Shown: positions 26,914 through 37,286, numbered from the stretch's first letter. The stretch: 64,000 nucleotides of DNA from Archangium_A sp035910535 (GCA_035910535.1 JAMHXF010000005.1:88516-152515); one strand, 5' to 3'. Translations and numbers: made by a program. Notes: a model not told the origin generated them from the sequence alone.

Positions 26914-27618
26914 TCACCGGGCGGGGGGCGAGCCCGCGCCGAGCACATGCACCTTCATCGTCTGGCTCGCCGGCACGTCGGCCGGGCGAGACCACCACGC
27001 ACGCACCAGCCCGCGCTGGCCCGTGTTGCCTCGGCAGTCGAGAAACGCCTCGCGGCGACACGCGTCGACCGACAACAACGTGCAGCGCTGCCAGCGCCGG
27101 GTCTTCGCCAGGCGTACACGCGCCTCGGCGACACACTGCGCGACGACCTTGTCGTGCTGCTGCTTTGCCGACGCGTGCGCTCGCGCCTGGTCTGCAGCCC
27201 GCTCTTCAGGCGTCGCCCCGGGCCGAGAAACCACGCCGAAGCCGAACGTCGACGTCTGGCACTGCATCGCCTCGAACTCGAGGCTGTAGCCGGCCTCCAC
27301 CGACACCGGCATGCCGGGCCGCGCGCCATTCGGCCCGAGGCTCGTCGGCTCGGGTTCGCCCTCGTATTCGACGCGCAGCGTGACCGTCTCTTCTTCGTAC
27401 CCACTGCAGCTGCCCTGACTCGCCGCCTCACGGCAGAGCCGAAAGCCCGCAGCGCAGCGCTCGCCCGTCATGCGCTGCGGCACGAAGCACCTGGCGGCCT
27501 CGTCGACCGGCACGGGAATCGCGCCCTGCTTCGCCGCCAACGCACGCGCCGCTTCGCCACGCGCGGGCGCGTCGTCAGCGCCGAGCACCAACACCGCCAT
27601 GAGCCAGAGTGACGTCAC
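26914..27618 (-). CDS. Secreted Cys-rich protein of unknown function
   Basis: The 234-residue product starts at GTG 27618 with a signal sequence (SLWLMAVLVLGADDAPA); an internal ATG at 27600 is a possible alternative. Cys residues are spread through it (AARCFVPQRMTGERCAAGFR, SQGSCSGYEEE, EAMQCQTSTF, VVAQCVAEARVR, RCTLLSVDACRREAFLDC), consistent with disulfides in a periplasmic protein. No family is recognised. It is 45 bases upstream of mpg and 57 bases from the divergent malQ. Confidence 0.6.
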   Translation of the reverse strand: MTSLWLMAVLVLGADDAPARGEAARALAAKQGAIPVPVDEAARCFVPQRMTGERCAAGFRLCREAASQGSCSGYEEETVTLRVEYEGEPEPTSLGPNGARPGMPVSVEAGYSLEFEAMQCQTSTFGFGVVSRPGATPEERAADQARAHASAKQQHDKVVAQCVAEARVRLAKTRRWQRCTLLSVDACRREAFLDCRGNTGQRGLVRAWWSRPADVPASQTMKVHVLGAGSPPAR

Positions 27619-27675
27619 GTCATCAGGACACCACACTACGCCGCTTGTTTCGTGCGTGATGTACACGGCTCAAGC

Positions 27676-29223
27676 ATGCTGCGCGCACTCTCCATGGTGC
27701 CTCCGCCGCGCGTCTCGGGTCTGCTGTTGCCGGTCTTCTCTCTTCGCAGCGCGCACGACGTCGGCGTCGGCGACTTCGAAGGTTTCGAGGCGCTCTTCGG
27801 GTGGCTGCGTCAGGCCTCGCAGCGCATCTTGATGGTGTTGCCGCTGCTGCCCACCACGCCGGGAGACCCCAGCCCGTATTCGACGCGCTCGGCGTTCGGG
27901 TTGAACCCGCTCTTCATTCACCTCGGGTGGTTGCCTGAAGGCGTGCGCTTCACCGACGAAGAGCAGCGCGCCATCGACGAAGCGCGCACCTCGCCCACCG
28001 TCCGCTACGAGCTCGTCTTCCCCGTGAAGACGGCGGCGCTCGAGCGGGCCTTCGCGATTTTTGAAGCACAGGGAAAGACGGCGCGGCGCGCCGAGTTCGA
28101 GGCGTGGTGTGAAACGCAGCGCGAGTGGCTCGAGGGCTACGCGCTGTACTCGTCGCTCTCGGAGTCGTTCAACTTCAAGCCGTGGTGGGAGTGGCCGTCG
28201 AGCCTCGCCACGCGGGAACCCAGAGCGCTCGAAGCAGCGGCCAGAGAGCACACGAAGCGCTCGCGCTACCACCAGTGGCTGCAGTGGGTGGCCGACGCGC
28301 AGTGGCAACGCGTGCGCGCCCAGGCGAAGTCACACGGCATTCAGCTCTGCGGCGACGAGCCGTTCATCATCGGGCAAGACTCCGCCGACTGCTGGTGCTT
28401 CCCCCAGTACCTGCGCCGCGACGCGCGGCTCGGCGTGCCGCCCGACGACTTCTCGGCCGACGGTCAAGACTGGGGCCTGCCGTGGTTCGACTTCGACGCG
28501 CTCGGCAAAGACCACGACACCTGGCTCAAGCGCCGCGCGAAGCACGCCGCCGCGACGTACGACCTGCGCCGCGTCGACCACGCCATCGGCTACTTCCGCC
28601 AGTACGTGCGCGACGAGCTCACGCCCAAAGGCCGCTTCGTGCCGTCTGAAGAAGCCGACCAACGCGCGCGCGGCCTCAAGAACTTCAAGCTGCTCTCGGA
28701 GGGCACGAGCATCGTCGCGGAAGACCTCGGCGTGATTCCGCGCTTCGCCCGCGACGTGCTGGCCGAGCTCGGGCTGCCCGGCTACCAGGTCATGCGCTGG
28801 AGCCGCGAAGACGGCATCTACCGCGACCCGCGTCACTACCCGCAGGTCTCGCTCGTCACCACGGGCACGCACGACACCGAAGCACTGCGCAGCTGGTGGG
28901 AAGGCGCCGACGACTGGGAGCGTGAAACCGTGGGCCGCGTGTGGCCCGAGCTGAACGGCTTTGCGCCGCCACCCAAAGAGTGGAGCTTCGAGGTGCACGA
29001 GGCGCTGCTGCGCGCGGCGTTGAACTCACAGTCGGCGTGGGCGATTTTCCCGTGGCAAGACGTCTTCGGAGAGACGGAGCGCACCAACCTGCCGGGCACC
29101 ATGGGCCCGCAGAACTGGAGCTACCGCATCAAGCCCGAGGTGCAGACGCTGGCCACCGACGAGGCGCTGCAGCGCACGGCGAACTGGTTGACGCGGCTGG
29201 CCCACGAAGGGCGGCGCGCATGA
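27676..29223 (+). CDS. malQ: 4-alpha-glucanotransferase (amylomaltase)
   Basis: The 515-residue product (start ATG 27676; ATG 27694 also possible) is a GH77 enzyme. Signature parts are RVSGLLLPVFSLRSAHDVGVGDF at the N-terminus, LCGDEPFIIGQDSADCW, LRRVDHAIGYFRQYV with the nucleophile Asp, SIVAEDLGVIPRFARDVL with the acid/base Glu, and GTHDTEALRSWW. It transfers alpha-1,4-glucan chains in glycogen or maltodextrin metabolism in the cytoplasm. It is the lead gene of a plus-strand run, 28 bases before the cyclase. Confidence 0.93.
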   Translation: MLRALSMVPPPRVSGLLLPVFSLRSAHDVGVGDFEGFEALFGWLRQASQRILMVLPLLPTTPGDPSPYSTRSAFGLNPLFIHLGWLPEGVRFTDEEQRAIDEARTSPTVRYELVFPVKTAALERAFAIFEAQGKTARRAEFEAWCETQREWLEGYALYSSLSESFNFKPWWEWPSSLATREPRALEAAAREHTKRSRYHQWLQWVADAQWQRVRAQAKSHGIQLCGDEPFIIGQDSADCWCFPQYLRRDARLGVPPDDFSADGQDWGLPWFDFDALGKDHDTWLKRRAKHAAATYDLRRVDHAIGYFRQYVRDELTPKGRFVPSEEADQRARGLKNFKLLSEGTSIVAEDLGVIPRFARDVLAELGLPGYQVMRWSREDGIYRDPRHYPQVSLVTTGTHDTEALRSWWEGADDWERETVGRVWPELNGFAPPPKEWSFEVHEALLRAALNSQSAWAIFPWQDVFGETERTNLPGTMGPQNWSYRIKPEVQTLATDEALQRTANWLTRLAHEGRRA

Positions 29224-29251
29224 CCTCGCGGCTCAACTGGTCGCAGCGTCG

Positions 29252-30466
29252 ATGAGCGAGCCAGACAACGCGTGGCGGGCCAGCACCGAAGCCGAGCGAG
29301 AGCGCAACGCCTGGTGGATCGCCACGATTCGCGGCGGCGGCGTGCTGCTGCTGCTCGCGCTCTCGGCCTACCAGGGCCTCGTGGTGGGCCTCGCCGACTG
29401 GAAGGCGAACCTCCCCATCTTCGGCGTGTACGGCGCGCTGGCGGCGGTGCTGTGGCTGCTGGTGTGGCGCGCGCCGGCGCTGCGCGCGACGTCGGGCCTC
29501 GCGCTCGCGGTGGTCGACGTGCCGCTGTTGTTCTGGCTGCAGTGGGAAGGCGTGCCGCTGTCGTTTTCGCCGGGCGCCGCGGCGACGGTGACGGCGCTCG
29601 CGTACTCGGTGTGTGTGCTGCTCGCGACGCTGACGCTGACCACGTGGCTGGTGTGGCTGGTGACGTCGGTGTCCATGGTGGGCTCGTACTTGTTGCTGCG
29701 GCACGCGGGGCTCTCGGTCGTCAGCTCGTGCGTGGCGCCGGTGCTGCTCGCATTGGTGGGCGCGGGCTCGAATTACCTCGTGGGGCGCGTGCAGTTTCTG
29801 CTCAAGCGCGTGGCCGCCGAGGCCGCGAGCCGCGAGAAGCTGGGCCGCTATTTTTCTCCGAACGTCGTACAGCGCTTGCTGGGCTCTGAAGGCACGCGCG
29901 CGCCGGAGTCACGGCTGGTGACGGTGTTGTTCAGCGACATTCGCGACTTCACGGCGATGTCGGAGCGGCTGACGCCCACGCAGGTGGTGCAGATGCTCAA
30001 CGAGTACCACTCGGTGATGGTCGAGATTGTGTTCCGCCACGGAGGCACGCTCGACAAGTTCATCGGCGATGGGTTGATGGCGTACTTCGGCGCGCCCTTC
30101 AGCGACGAGCAGCACGCCACGAACGCGGTGCAGTGCGCGAAAGAAATGCTGACGGCGCTCGCGCAGTTGAACGACGTGCGCACCGCGCGCGGTGAAGTGG
30201 CGCTGCGCATCGGCATCGGGGTGCACTCGGGTGACGTGGTGGTGGGCAACGTGGGCAGCGCCGCGCGGCGGCTCGAGTACACGGCGATTGGCGACACCGT
30301 GAACCTCGCCAGTCGGCTGGAGTCGTTGACCAAGGCCGTAGGGCGGCCGTTGCTCGTTTCCAAAGCGACACGTGAGCGCGTGGGCGACGCGTGTGAGTTC
30401 GAAGCGCTCGAGGCGGTGAGCGTGAAGGGCAAGGCGGAGCCCGTGGCGCTGTTCACCGTGAAGTAG
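29252..30466 (+). CDS. Class III adenylate/guanylate cyclase with membrane N-terminus
   Basis: The 404-residue product has five to six transmembrane segments in residues about 25-175, then a helical linker (LLKRVAAEAASREKLGRYFS) and a class III cyclase domain from about 210. Catalytic parts are present: LVTVLFSDIRDFTAMSERL with the metal Asp pair, GGTLDKFIGDGLMAYFGAP, GVHSGDVVVGNVGS and YTAIGDTVNLASRLE with the transition-state Asn/Arg. It should make cAMP (or cGMP) from ATP/GTP. It is 28 bases after malQ. Confidence 0.93.
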   Translation: MSEPDNAWRASTEAERERNAWWIATIRGGGVLLLLALSAYQGLVVGLADWKANLPIFGVYGALAAVLWLLVWRAPALRATSGLALAVVDVPLLFWLQWEGVPLSFSPGAAATVTALAYSVCVLLATLTLTTWLVWLVTSVSMVGSYLLLRHAGLSVVSSCVAPVLLALVGAGSNYLVGRVQFLLKRVAAEAASREKLGRYFSPNVVQRLLGSEGTRAPESRLVTVLFSDIRDFTAMSERLTPTQVVQMLNEYHSVMVEIVFRHGGTLDKFIGDGLMAYFGAPFSDEQHATNAVQCAKEMLTALAQLNDVRTARGEVALRIGIGVHSGDVVVGNVGSAARRLEYTAIGDTVNLASRLESLTKAVGRPLLVSKATRERVGDACEFEALEAVSVKGKAEPVALFTVK

Positions 30467-30493
30467 CGACGTTCCTGCTGTAGAAAACCGCCC

Positions 30494-32683
30494 GTGTCAT
30501 CGCGGCTCTCACTCCTCAGCCTGACGCTCATCTGCGCCGGCTGCGTGACCGCGCCGCCGAACCCTGACTCGCGCAAGGTCGACGACTTCGTCATCGAAGG
30601 CACGAAGCACCTCAGCGACAGCGACGTCAAAGACAAGATCCTCACCACTGAATCACCGTGGCTCTCGTACCTCGCGCCGTGGATAACGCCGCCCGAGTGG
30701 TTCGACCCGCTCACGTGGCAGGCCGACCTCCGCCGCATTCAGCGCGTCTACGAAGCCAACGGCTACTACCAGGCGCGCGTCCTCGAAGACGAGGTCACCG
30801 AGGTCGGCAAAGACAAGGTGAAGCTGCTGGTGAAGCTGCGCGAAGGCGAACCCGCGCGCGTCACCACCATCGCCATCGTCGGGCTCGAGGCGCTGTCGCA
30901 AGACATGCAACTCGAGGTCACCGAGAAGCTGCCGCTCGCCACCGGCGACATCTTCCTCGAGGACAGCTGGGCGCGCTCCAAGACGCTCATCGCCTCGCGC
31001 ATGCGTGAGCTCGGCTTCGCGGAGGTGCTCGTCAGCGGCGAGGCGCTGGTCGACGTCGACAGCACGCGCGTCGACCTGACGCTCACCATCGCACCCGGGC
31101 CGCGCTACCGCATCGGCAAGACCTTCGTGGCCACCGACCCCGGCGCGCAGGTGCCCCCGAGGCTCATCGCCGACGTCGCGTCACCCGACCTCGTGCCCGG
31201 CGAGTTCTTCTCCGAGAGCGCGCTCAACTCTGCGCAGGCGCGCGTCTTTCAGATGGGCGTCTTCGCCGGCGTGAAGGTGAACCGCGGCCTGCCCGACCGC
31301 GCGAATGAAACGGTGCCCATCGTCATCGACGCGCGTGAAGCGCCGTTTCGCAGCTTCCGGCTCGGCGGCGGCCTCGGCGGCGACCTCATCCGTCAGGAGG
31401 TGCGCATCATCTCCGAGTACACCAACCGCAACATCGGCTTCTCGAAGCTCTTCTCGAAGAACTCGATTCTCGACCGGCTCACCTTGAAGGCGAAGCTGGG
31501 CCTCGCCTTCGTGCCCAACGTGGTCGACGTGGTGCGCGCGCTGCCGTCGGCAAAGTGGGGGCCGGTGTGGCGGTTGCTCGTCGAATACGAGGTGCCGCGC
31601 ATCTTCGAGCTGTCGAACCTCTCGCTGGTGACCTCGGCGGAAATCCTCCGCACGCTCGACAACGCGTTTGACTACGACGCGCTCGAGCCGAAGGTCGGTG
31701 TCATCTGGCGGCCCACGCCGAACATCACGGTTTTCCCGTCGCTCAACGCCAACATCTTCCTGCTCCGCACCGAGTTCGCATTGCAGGAGGCCGGCCCCAC
31801 CGACGCGCTCGGCTGCCCGACGCAACCCAACCTCTGCGTCGTCGGCTTCGTCGACTTGATGGCGGAGTGGGACCGCCGCGACAACCGCGCCGAGCCGCAC
31901 GAAGGCTTCTACGCAGCGATGAACGTCTCGGGCGGGCTCGCGCAGACCAACCAGCTGCGCCCCTTCGTGCGCGTCACACCGGAGGTGCGCGGCTACGTCA
32001 GCTTCGGCAGCGAGAAGCGCGTGACGCTCGCGGCGCGCGTGAAGGCGGGCTCACTCTTCGCGCCCGAAAACGACACGCCCATCGTCATGCGCTACTTCTC
32101 GGGCGGCTCGGGCATGCGCGGCTTTCAACAGCGCAGGCTCTCGCCGATGCGCGCGGTGCCGACGCGGCCGCTCATCGAAGACCCGTCGTGCGCAGGCCAG
32201 GTGGGCTGCCGACTCATCGCGAACCCCGACCCCACCGTCGGCGCCGCGCGCGGCAAGACGTTGCCCGTGGGCGGCAGCGGCCTGCTCGAGGCCTCGCTCG
32301 AGCTGCGCTGGGCCGTCACCGAAGACTGGGTGCTGGCCATTTTCAACGACTGGGGCGCCGTCACCGTCGACACGCTCTTCGCGCCGGGGCAGGACCTGCT
32401 CGCCACGCTCTACACGGCCGTGGGGCTCGGCGTTCGCTACCGCACGCCGCTGGGCCCCATTCGCGTCGACCTCGCGTTCCGCATTCCCGTCGTGGGTGGG
32501 CCGCAGGTCGTCGACCCCGGCGCCACCACCGCGTACCAGAGCATGCCGGGCTGCTTCTTCGGCCTCGGCAGCGGCCAGGCCTATTGGGACTCGACGACGT
32601 ACGGCCCGACGCCCATGCCCGCGCAGGCCGGCATGCCCGACAACCTCTGCAGCGCGCACCTGTCCATCGGTGAGGCGTTCTGA
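30494..32683 (+). CDS. tamA: Omp85/TamA-like outer-membrane assembly protein
   Basis: The 729-residue product starts at GTG 30494 with a lipoprotein-like signal (LSLTLICAGCVTAP). Three POTRA-type repeats lie in residues about 28-270 (DDFVIEGTKHLSDSDVKDKI, VTTIAIVGLEALSQDMQLEV, GKTFVATDPGAQVPPRLIAD). The remainder is an Omp85 barrel (SFRLGGGLGGDLIRQEVRII, YFSGGSGMRGFQQRRLSPM with the RGF motif of the conserved loop, GVRYRTPLGPIRVDLAFRIP). A lipobox in an Omp85 protein is unusual and may mean an N-terminal lipid anchor. Its TGA overlaps the ATG of the TamB-like gene by one base, so they are coupled, as tamA and tamB are elsewhere. Confidence 0.9.
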   Translation: MSSRLSLLSLTLICAGCVTAPPNPDSRKVDDFVIEGTKHLSDSDVKDKILTTESPWLSYLAPWITPPEWFDPLTWQADLRRIQRVYEANGYYQARVLEDEVTEVGKDKVKLLVKLREGEPARVTTIAIVGLEALSQDMQLEVTEKLPLATGDIFLEDSWARSKTLIASRMRELGFAEVLVSGEALVDVDSTRVDLTLTIAPGPRYRIGKTFVATDPGAQVPPRLIADVASPDLVPGEFFSESALNSAQARVFQMGVFAGVKVNRGLPDRANETVPIVIDAREAPFRSFRLGGGLGGDLIRQEVRIISEYTNRNIGFSKLFSKNSILDRLTLKAKLGLAFVPNVVDVVRALPSAKWGPVWRLLVEYEVPRIFELSNLSLVTSAEILRTLDNAFDYDALEPKVGVIWRPTPNITVFPSLNANIFLLRTEFALQEAGPTDALGCPTQPNLCVVGFVDLMAEWDRRDNRAEPHEGFYAAMNVSGGLAQTNQLRPFVRVTPEVRGYVSFGSEKRVTLAARVKAGSLFAPENDTPIVMRYFSGGSGMRGFQQRRLSPMRAVPTRPLIEDPSCAGQVGCRLIANPDPTVGAARGKTLPVGGSGLLEASLELRWAVTEDWVLAIFNDWGAVTVDTLFAPGQDLLATLYTAVGLGVRYRTPLGPIRVDLAFRIPVVGGPQVVDPGATTAYQSMPGCFFGLGSGQAYWDSTTYGPTPMPAQAGMPDNLCSAHLSIGEAF

Positions 32684-35600
32684 TGACGACCGCGCCCGAG
32701 AAGAAAAAGAAGCGGCGGTGGTGGCTGTGGCTGTGGCTGCTGCTGGTGCTCGCGCTCTTGCCGGTGGCGCTGGTCGGCGGTGCCTTCGTCTTCCTCGGCA
32801 CCGACGCCGGTGAACGAATGGTGCGCGCGCAGGTGCTCGCGATTGCCAATGACACGCTCGCGGGGAAAATCGACGCGAGCGAAGTGCGCCTCGAGGGAGG
32901 GCACCTCGTGCTGCGCGACGTGAAGCTCTACACGCCCGAAGGCGAGCTGGCGGCGACCATCGCGCTCGTCGACGCGTGGGTCGACCTGCCGTCGCTCGCG
33001 GGGCAGGTGGTGAAAATCACCAGCATCACCGTCGACGCGCCCGAGCTCTTTCTCAAGCAAGACGAGCGCGGCCTGAACCTGCTGCGCGCCGTGGCGCTCA
33101 AGAACCCGTCACCGCCGTCGACCGACACCACGCCGAACAAGTGGCGTGTAGAGCTCGACGCCATCGCACTGACGAAGGGCGCCATCGACTTTCAACTCGA
33201 CGAGCGCCGCATCACCACCAGAGACCTCGGCATCACCGGTGACGCACGCGTGAAGCTCGACCCGCTCGAGCTTCACGGCGACCTCGCGCTCGCGTCGCTC
33301 GTCACCGCGCCACTCGAAGAGCAGCTGTCTGTCACGCTGCGCGCTGCCACCACCGGAGGGCCGCAGACGTTCGGGCTCGCCGTGGCGCTCGGCGGCACGA
33401 AGCTCAACGGCACCCTCGAGCTGCCGACCACCGTGTTGACCATCGACGAGCTGGTCGCCGCGCCGCGCGAACTGACGGCCTTCGTGCCGCAGTGGCCGCT
33501 CAAGCCGGCGGTGCTGGGCAAAGGGAAGCTCAGCCTTCAAGGAGCCGCGCTCGAATTGAACGCGGGCGCGGCGAAGGTCGTCGCCAACGCGAAGTACGAC
33601 CTCGACAAGAACGCCGCCGAGTCGTTCGCGCTGAAGGTGAGCGGCGTCGACCTCCAGGAGCTCATCGGCGCAGAGCTGAAGTCAGACATCGCTGCCGACG
33701 CGGCGGGCTCGCTCGCCGACTGGCGGCCTGAAACGCTGACCGGCGACGTCAAGGTGAACGCGAAGTGGGTCGACGGCAAATACCCGTTGGCGGCCGTCGT
33801 CATCGAAGCGGGGGCGAAGCGCGGCGCCATCTCCATACCCAAAGCCGAGGTGACCTCGCCCGGCGTGCTGCTCACCACGCGCGGCACCGTCTCGAAAGAG
33901 CAGCTCGACCTCTCGGGCACGCTGACCGCCAAAGACCTCAAGCAGGTCGACGCCACGCTGCGCCGCTTCGCGCGCGTCGACGTCGGAGGCCTCGCCGGCA
34001 AGGGCGCGTTGTCGCTCTCGGTGAAGGGCCCACCGACGCGCCCGGCGGTGAAGGCCGTCGGCAAGCTGGAGGGCCTGCGCGTGGCCACGCTCGCCATCGA
34101 CGTGCTCGACATCGACGCCGACGTGCCCGACGTCACCAGCCCGCTCGACACCGACATTCTGCTGCACGCGAAGCGGGTGAAGCTGGGCGACCGGCAGTTC
34201 GACGAAGTGACGCTCGACTTCTACACGCACGGCCGCGCGTTCGACCTCGACGTGACGACCAAGGGCCTGGGCGACCTGACGCTGCACCTCATCGGCACGC
34301 TCGACGCCGACAACCTGGGCGCGGCGTTGAACACTGCGAAGCTCAAGGCCACGCAGGCCGAGTGGGCGCTGGAGGCACCGACGCGCGTGGCGTGGAAAGA
34401 CGGCGTGGTGGTCGACCCGTTCATGCTGCGCGACGGCGAGCAGCGCCTCCAGGGGCACGTGACGTGGGCGCCGCGCAGCGTCGACGCCAGCATCACCGCG
34501 ACGGCCGTGAACCTCGCGAAGCTACCCACCATCGCCGCGCCCACCTCGCTGGGCCTCGAAGGGCTCGTAGACGCGAAGGTGGTCGCCACCGGCACGCCGA
34601 AGAAGCTCGAGGCCACCATCGACGCCACGCTGCGCGGAGGTCAGGTGCTGGACTTCAACGGCCTCGACCTCTCGCTCAAAGGCACGTGGCGAGACGAGCG
34701 CGCCGCCGGCACCATGAAGCTCGCCAGCACGCTGGGCACGCTCGACGGCACCTTCGACCTGCCGGTGCTCGCGCTCATCAACGAGACGGCCGCGCCCATG
34801 AGCGCGCGCTTCACCGTCGACAACGTGCCGCTCTCGCAGGTCGAGCAGAAGTTGAAGCAGCCGCTGCCCGTCGAAGGCGTGCTCTCGGCGGCGCTCGAGC
34901 TCTCGGGCAGCGCTGACGCGCCCAGGCTGGTGGCGACGGTCGACGCGAATGAGCTGCAGGTGAAGGTCGACGAGCGCACCACCGTGCAGGTGCGCAAGCC
35001 CACGGTGCGCGTCGAGAGCGACGACAAGGGCGCGCTGTCGGCGACGGTGAGCCTCGCGGCGCTCGGAGGCAGTCACCGCGTCACGCTCGCCACGCCGTTG
35101 ACGCTCTCGTCGCTTCGCAGGCAGCCGCCGACGCGCGACTCGTTGCTGGCGATGGAGGTGACGCTCGACGTGCAGTTGCAGAACCTCTCGCTCAAGCAAC
35201 TGCACGAAGAGCGCGTGCGCATCGACGACGAGCTCGCCGGCACGGTGACGCTCATCGGAGAACTGAAGGGCCCGGTGCGCGCGCCGCTCGGCGAGCTCAA
35301 GCTCATCGCCGCGCAGGTCACCAGCCCGCCGCTGCGCGACGTGAGCGGTGAGCTCAAGCTCATCGCCGAGCGAGACCGCACGATGCTCAAGGGCAACGCC
35401 GCGCTCGCTGGCAAGCCGGCCCTCGAGCTCGACGTGTCGATGGCGGCGGCCGTCTCGAAGGCGCTCGACGTGGTGCTCGACGCGGAGGCCGACAGCGACG
35501 GCGTGTTGTCGCTGCTGCAGGTCACGCCCGTCAAAGCGCTGGTGGTGCTCTCGCCCTTCGAGCTCGCGCAGGTGCTGACGCTGCGCGAAGACGCGACGCC

Positions 35601-37203
35601 GCCCAAAGGCACGATGACGGCGACGCTCGACGTGGGCGGCACCATGGAGGCGCTCACCGCGCGGCTCACGGGCGCGTTGACGAACCTGAGCTTCGACAAG
35701 CTCGTGCTGGGCAGCGCCCGCTTCGACTTGAAGGCCACCTCGCGCGAGCAGAGCTTCACCGCGGTGCTCGGAGGCCAGGGCCGCGACGACTTCAAGGCGC
35801 GAGGCAAAGTCGGCCTCGACCTGCGCCTCTCGCAGCTGCGCAAGGGCTTCGAGTGGAAGCCGTCACCGGTCGACGCGTCCATCGAGGCGCGCAACTTCGA
35901 CCTGGGGTTTCTCTCGGGCGTGGTCGACGCAGTGCGCGTCGTCGCCGGGCGCTTGAACATGAAGGGCGCGCTGACGGGCACGCTGGGCGAACCGAAGTTC
36001 GTGGGCGACGCGAAGCTCGAGAACGGGCGCGTGGCGCTCGCGGGCGCCGGCGACTACCGCAACATCGGGCTCGAGCTCCACGTCACCAACGAGCTCATCG
36101 ACCTCAAGAAGCTCGAGGCCGCGAGCGGCGGCGGCAAGGCGTCTCTCGTCGCGCGCGCCGAGCTGCTGCCTTCGGGCACATACCGCCTCACCAGCAGCGG
36201 CTCGACCGAGAAGTTCCCCATCGTCACCGATGACCAGCTGATGGCCACCGCGTCGCTCAAGTACTCGCTCGAAGGCGACGTGAGCTCGACCTTCGCGGAC
36301 ATCAAGACGCTCGAGCTGCCGCGCGTCGACGTGGAGCTGCCCGACATCAAGCGCAAGGACCTTCAAGACCTGCAGCGCCCCAAAGACATCATCGTGCTGC
36401 GCTCCGGTGAGCGCGCCACAATGCGCCGCAAGCAGACGGCGAAAGACGCCTCGAAAGAAGAAGAGCCGGGCTTTGGCCTGCGCGCCGTCATCGTGGCGCC
36501 CAGAAACCTCTGGGTTCGCGGCTACGACGCCAACATTCAAATCGGCCTGTCTGACGGCTTCACCGTCGAGTACCAGAAAGACCTCCGGCTGCGAGGCGAA
36601 GCGCGCATTCAACACGGCACGCTCAACGTCATCGGTCGCGAGTTCACCATTCAGAAGAACAGCGAGGTGCGCTTCTCGGGCCTCGTCACGCAGCCGTACA
36701 TCAACGTCAGCGCGGTTCACGTGAACACCCGCGAGCAGGTGAAAATCACGGTGACGGTCAGCGGCAAGGGCACCGACATCGCCATCAAGCCCACCAGCGA
36801 CCCGCCGATGCCCGAGTCAGACATCTACGCGATTCTCGCCACCGGTCGCCGCACGCTGCGCCAGGGCGGCGGCAACACCATCACCCCGGGTCAGGCCGCG
36901 TCGGTCGTCGGGCAGCTCGCCGCCAGTCAGCTCAAGAACGTCATCGCCAAGAAGCTCCCGTTGGACGTGTTGAACTTCGAGACGTCAGACGAGTTCAAGA
37001 ACGTGAAGCTCGACGTGGGCTGGTACCTGAATGACAGCCTGTACCTCGGCGGCACCATGAACGTCGGCGCCAACCGCGACCGCGGCGAGAGCATGTGGGG
37101 CGGTCGCCTCGAGTTCCAGATGACGCGCACGTTGTCGCTCGAGGCCTACGCCGGTGACGCGCCCAGCTATGGCGCCGACGCCGTCTTCTCGCGCGATTTC
37201 TGA
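32683..37203 (+). CDS. tamB: TamB/YtfN-like translocation and assembly protein
   Basis: The 1506-residue product has a cytoplasmic Lys/Arg-rich start and one inner-membrane anchor (WWLWLWLLLVLALLPVALV), then a very long, repetitive beta-rich region (LEGGHLVLRDVKLYTPEGEL, GQVVKITSITVDAPELFLKQ) typical of AsmA/TamB proteins that form a periplasm-spanning groove for phospholipid movement. The C-terminal 350 residues match the TamB (DUF490) domain: NLWVRGYDANIQIGLSDGFT, GTLNVIGREFTIQKNSEV, PESDIYAILATGRRTLRQGG. It works with the outer-membrane partner encoded just upstream. Confidence 0.93.
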   Translation: MTTAPEKKKKRRWWLWLWLLLVLALLPVALVGGAFVFLGTDAGERMVRAQVLAIANDTLAGKIDASEVRLEGGHLVLRDVKLYTPEGELAATIALVDAWVDLPSLAGQVVKITSITVDAPELFLKQDERGLNLLRAVALKNPSPPSTDTTPNKWRVELDAIALTKGAIDFQLDERRITTRDLGITGDARVKLDPLELHGDLALASLVTAPLEEQLSVTLRAATTGGPQTFGLAVALGGTKLNGTLELPTTVLTIDELVAAPRELTAFVPQWPLKPAVLGKGKLSLQGAALELNAGAAKVVANAKYDLDKNAAESFALKVSGVDLQELIGAELKSDIAADAAGSLADWRPETLTGDVKVNAKWVDGKYPLAAVVIEAGAKRGAISIPKAEVTSPGVLLTTRGTVSKEQLDLSGTLTAKDLKQVDATLRRFARVDVGGLAGKGALSLSVKGPPTRPAVKAVGKLEGLRVATLAIDVLDIDADVPDVTSPLDTDILLHAKRVKLGDRQFDEVTLDFYTHGRAFDLDVTTKGLGDLTLHLIGTLDADNLGAALNTAKLKATQAEWALEAPTRVAWKDGVVVDPFMLRDGEQRLQGHVTWAPRSVDASITATAVNLAKLPTIAAPTSLGLEGLVDAKVVATGTPKKLEATIDATLRGGQVLDFNGLDLSLKGTWRDERAAGTMKLASTLGTLDGTFDLPVLALINETAAPMSARFTVDNVPLSQVEQKLKQPLPVEGVLSAALELSGSADAPRLVATVDANELQVKVDERTTVQVRKPTVRVESDDKGALSATVSLAALGGSHRVTLATPLTLSSLRRQPPTRDSLLAMEVTLDVQLQNLSLKQLHEERVRIDDELAGTVTLIGELKGPVRAPLGELKLIAAQVTSPPLRDVSGELKLIAERDRTMLKGNAALAGKPALELDVSMAAAVSKALDVVLDAEADSDGVLSLLQVTPVKALVVLSPFELAQVLTLREDATPPKGTMTATLDVGGTMEALTARLTGALTNLSFDKLVLGSARFDLKATSREQSFTAVLGGQGRDDFKARGKVGLDLRLSQLRKGFEWKPSPVDASIEARNFDLGFLSGVVDAVRVVAGRLNMKGALTGTLGEPKFVGDAKLENGRVALAGAGDYRNIGLELHVTNELIDLKKLEAASGGGKASLVARAELLPSGTYRLTSSGSTEKFPIVTDDQLMATASLKYSLEGDVSSTFADIKTLELPRVDVELPDIKRKDLQDLQRPKDIIVLRSGERATMRRKQTAKDASKEEEPGFGLRAVIVAPRNLWVRGYDANIQIGLSDGFTVEYQKDLRLRGEARIQHGTLNVIGREFTIQKNSEVRFSGLVTQPYINVSAVHVNTREQVKITVTVSGKGTDIAIKPTSDPPMPESDIYAILATGRRTLRQGGGNTITPGQAASVVGQLAASQLKNVIAKKLPLDVLNFETSDEFKNVKLDVGWYLNDSLYLGGTMNVGANRDRGESMWGGRLEFQMTRTLSLEAYAGDAPSYGADAVFSRDF

Positions 37204-37286
37204 CGGTGAATTGACGGTTTTCTGTCGCTTCGACGTTGACGCCCCCGCGCGGCGACGCGGCACGTCGGTTGCTCAGTGCCCGCGCC

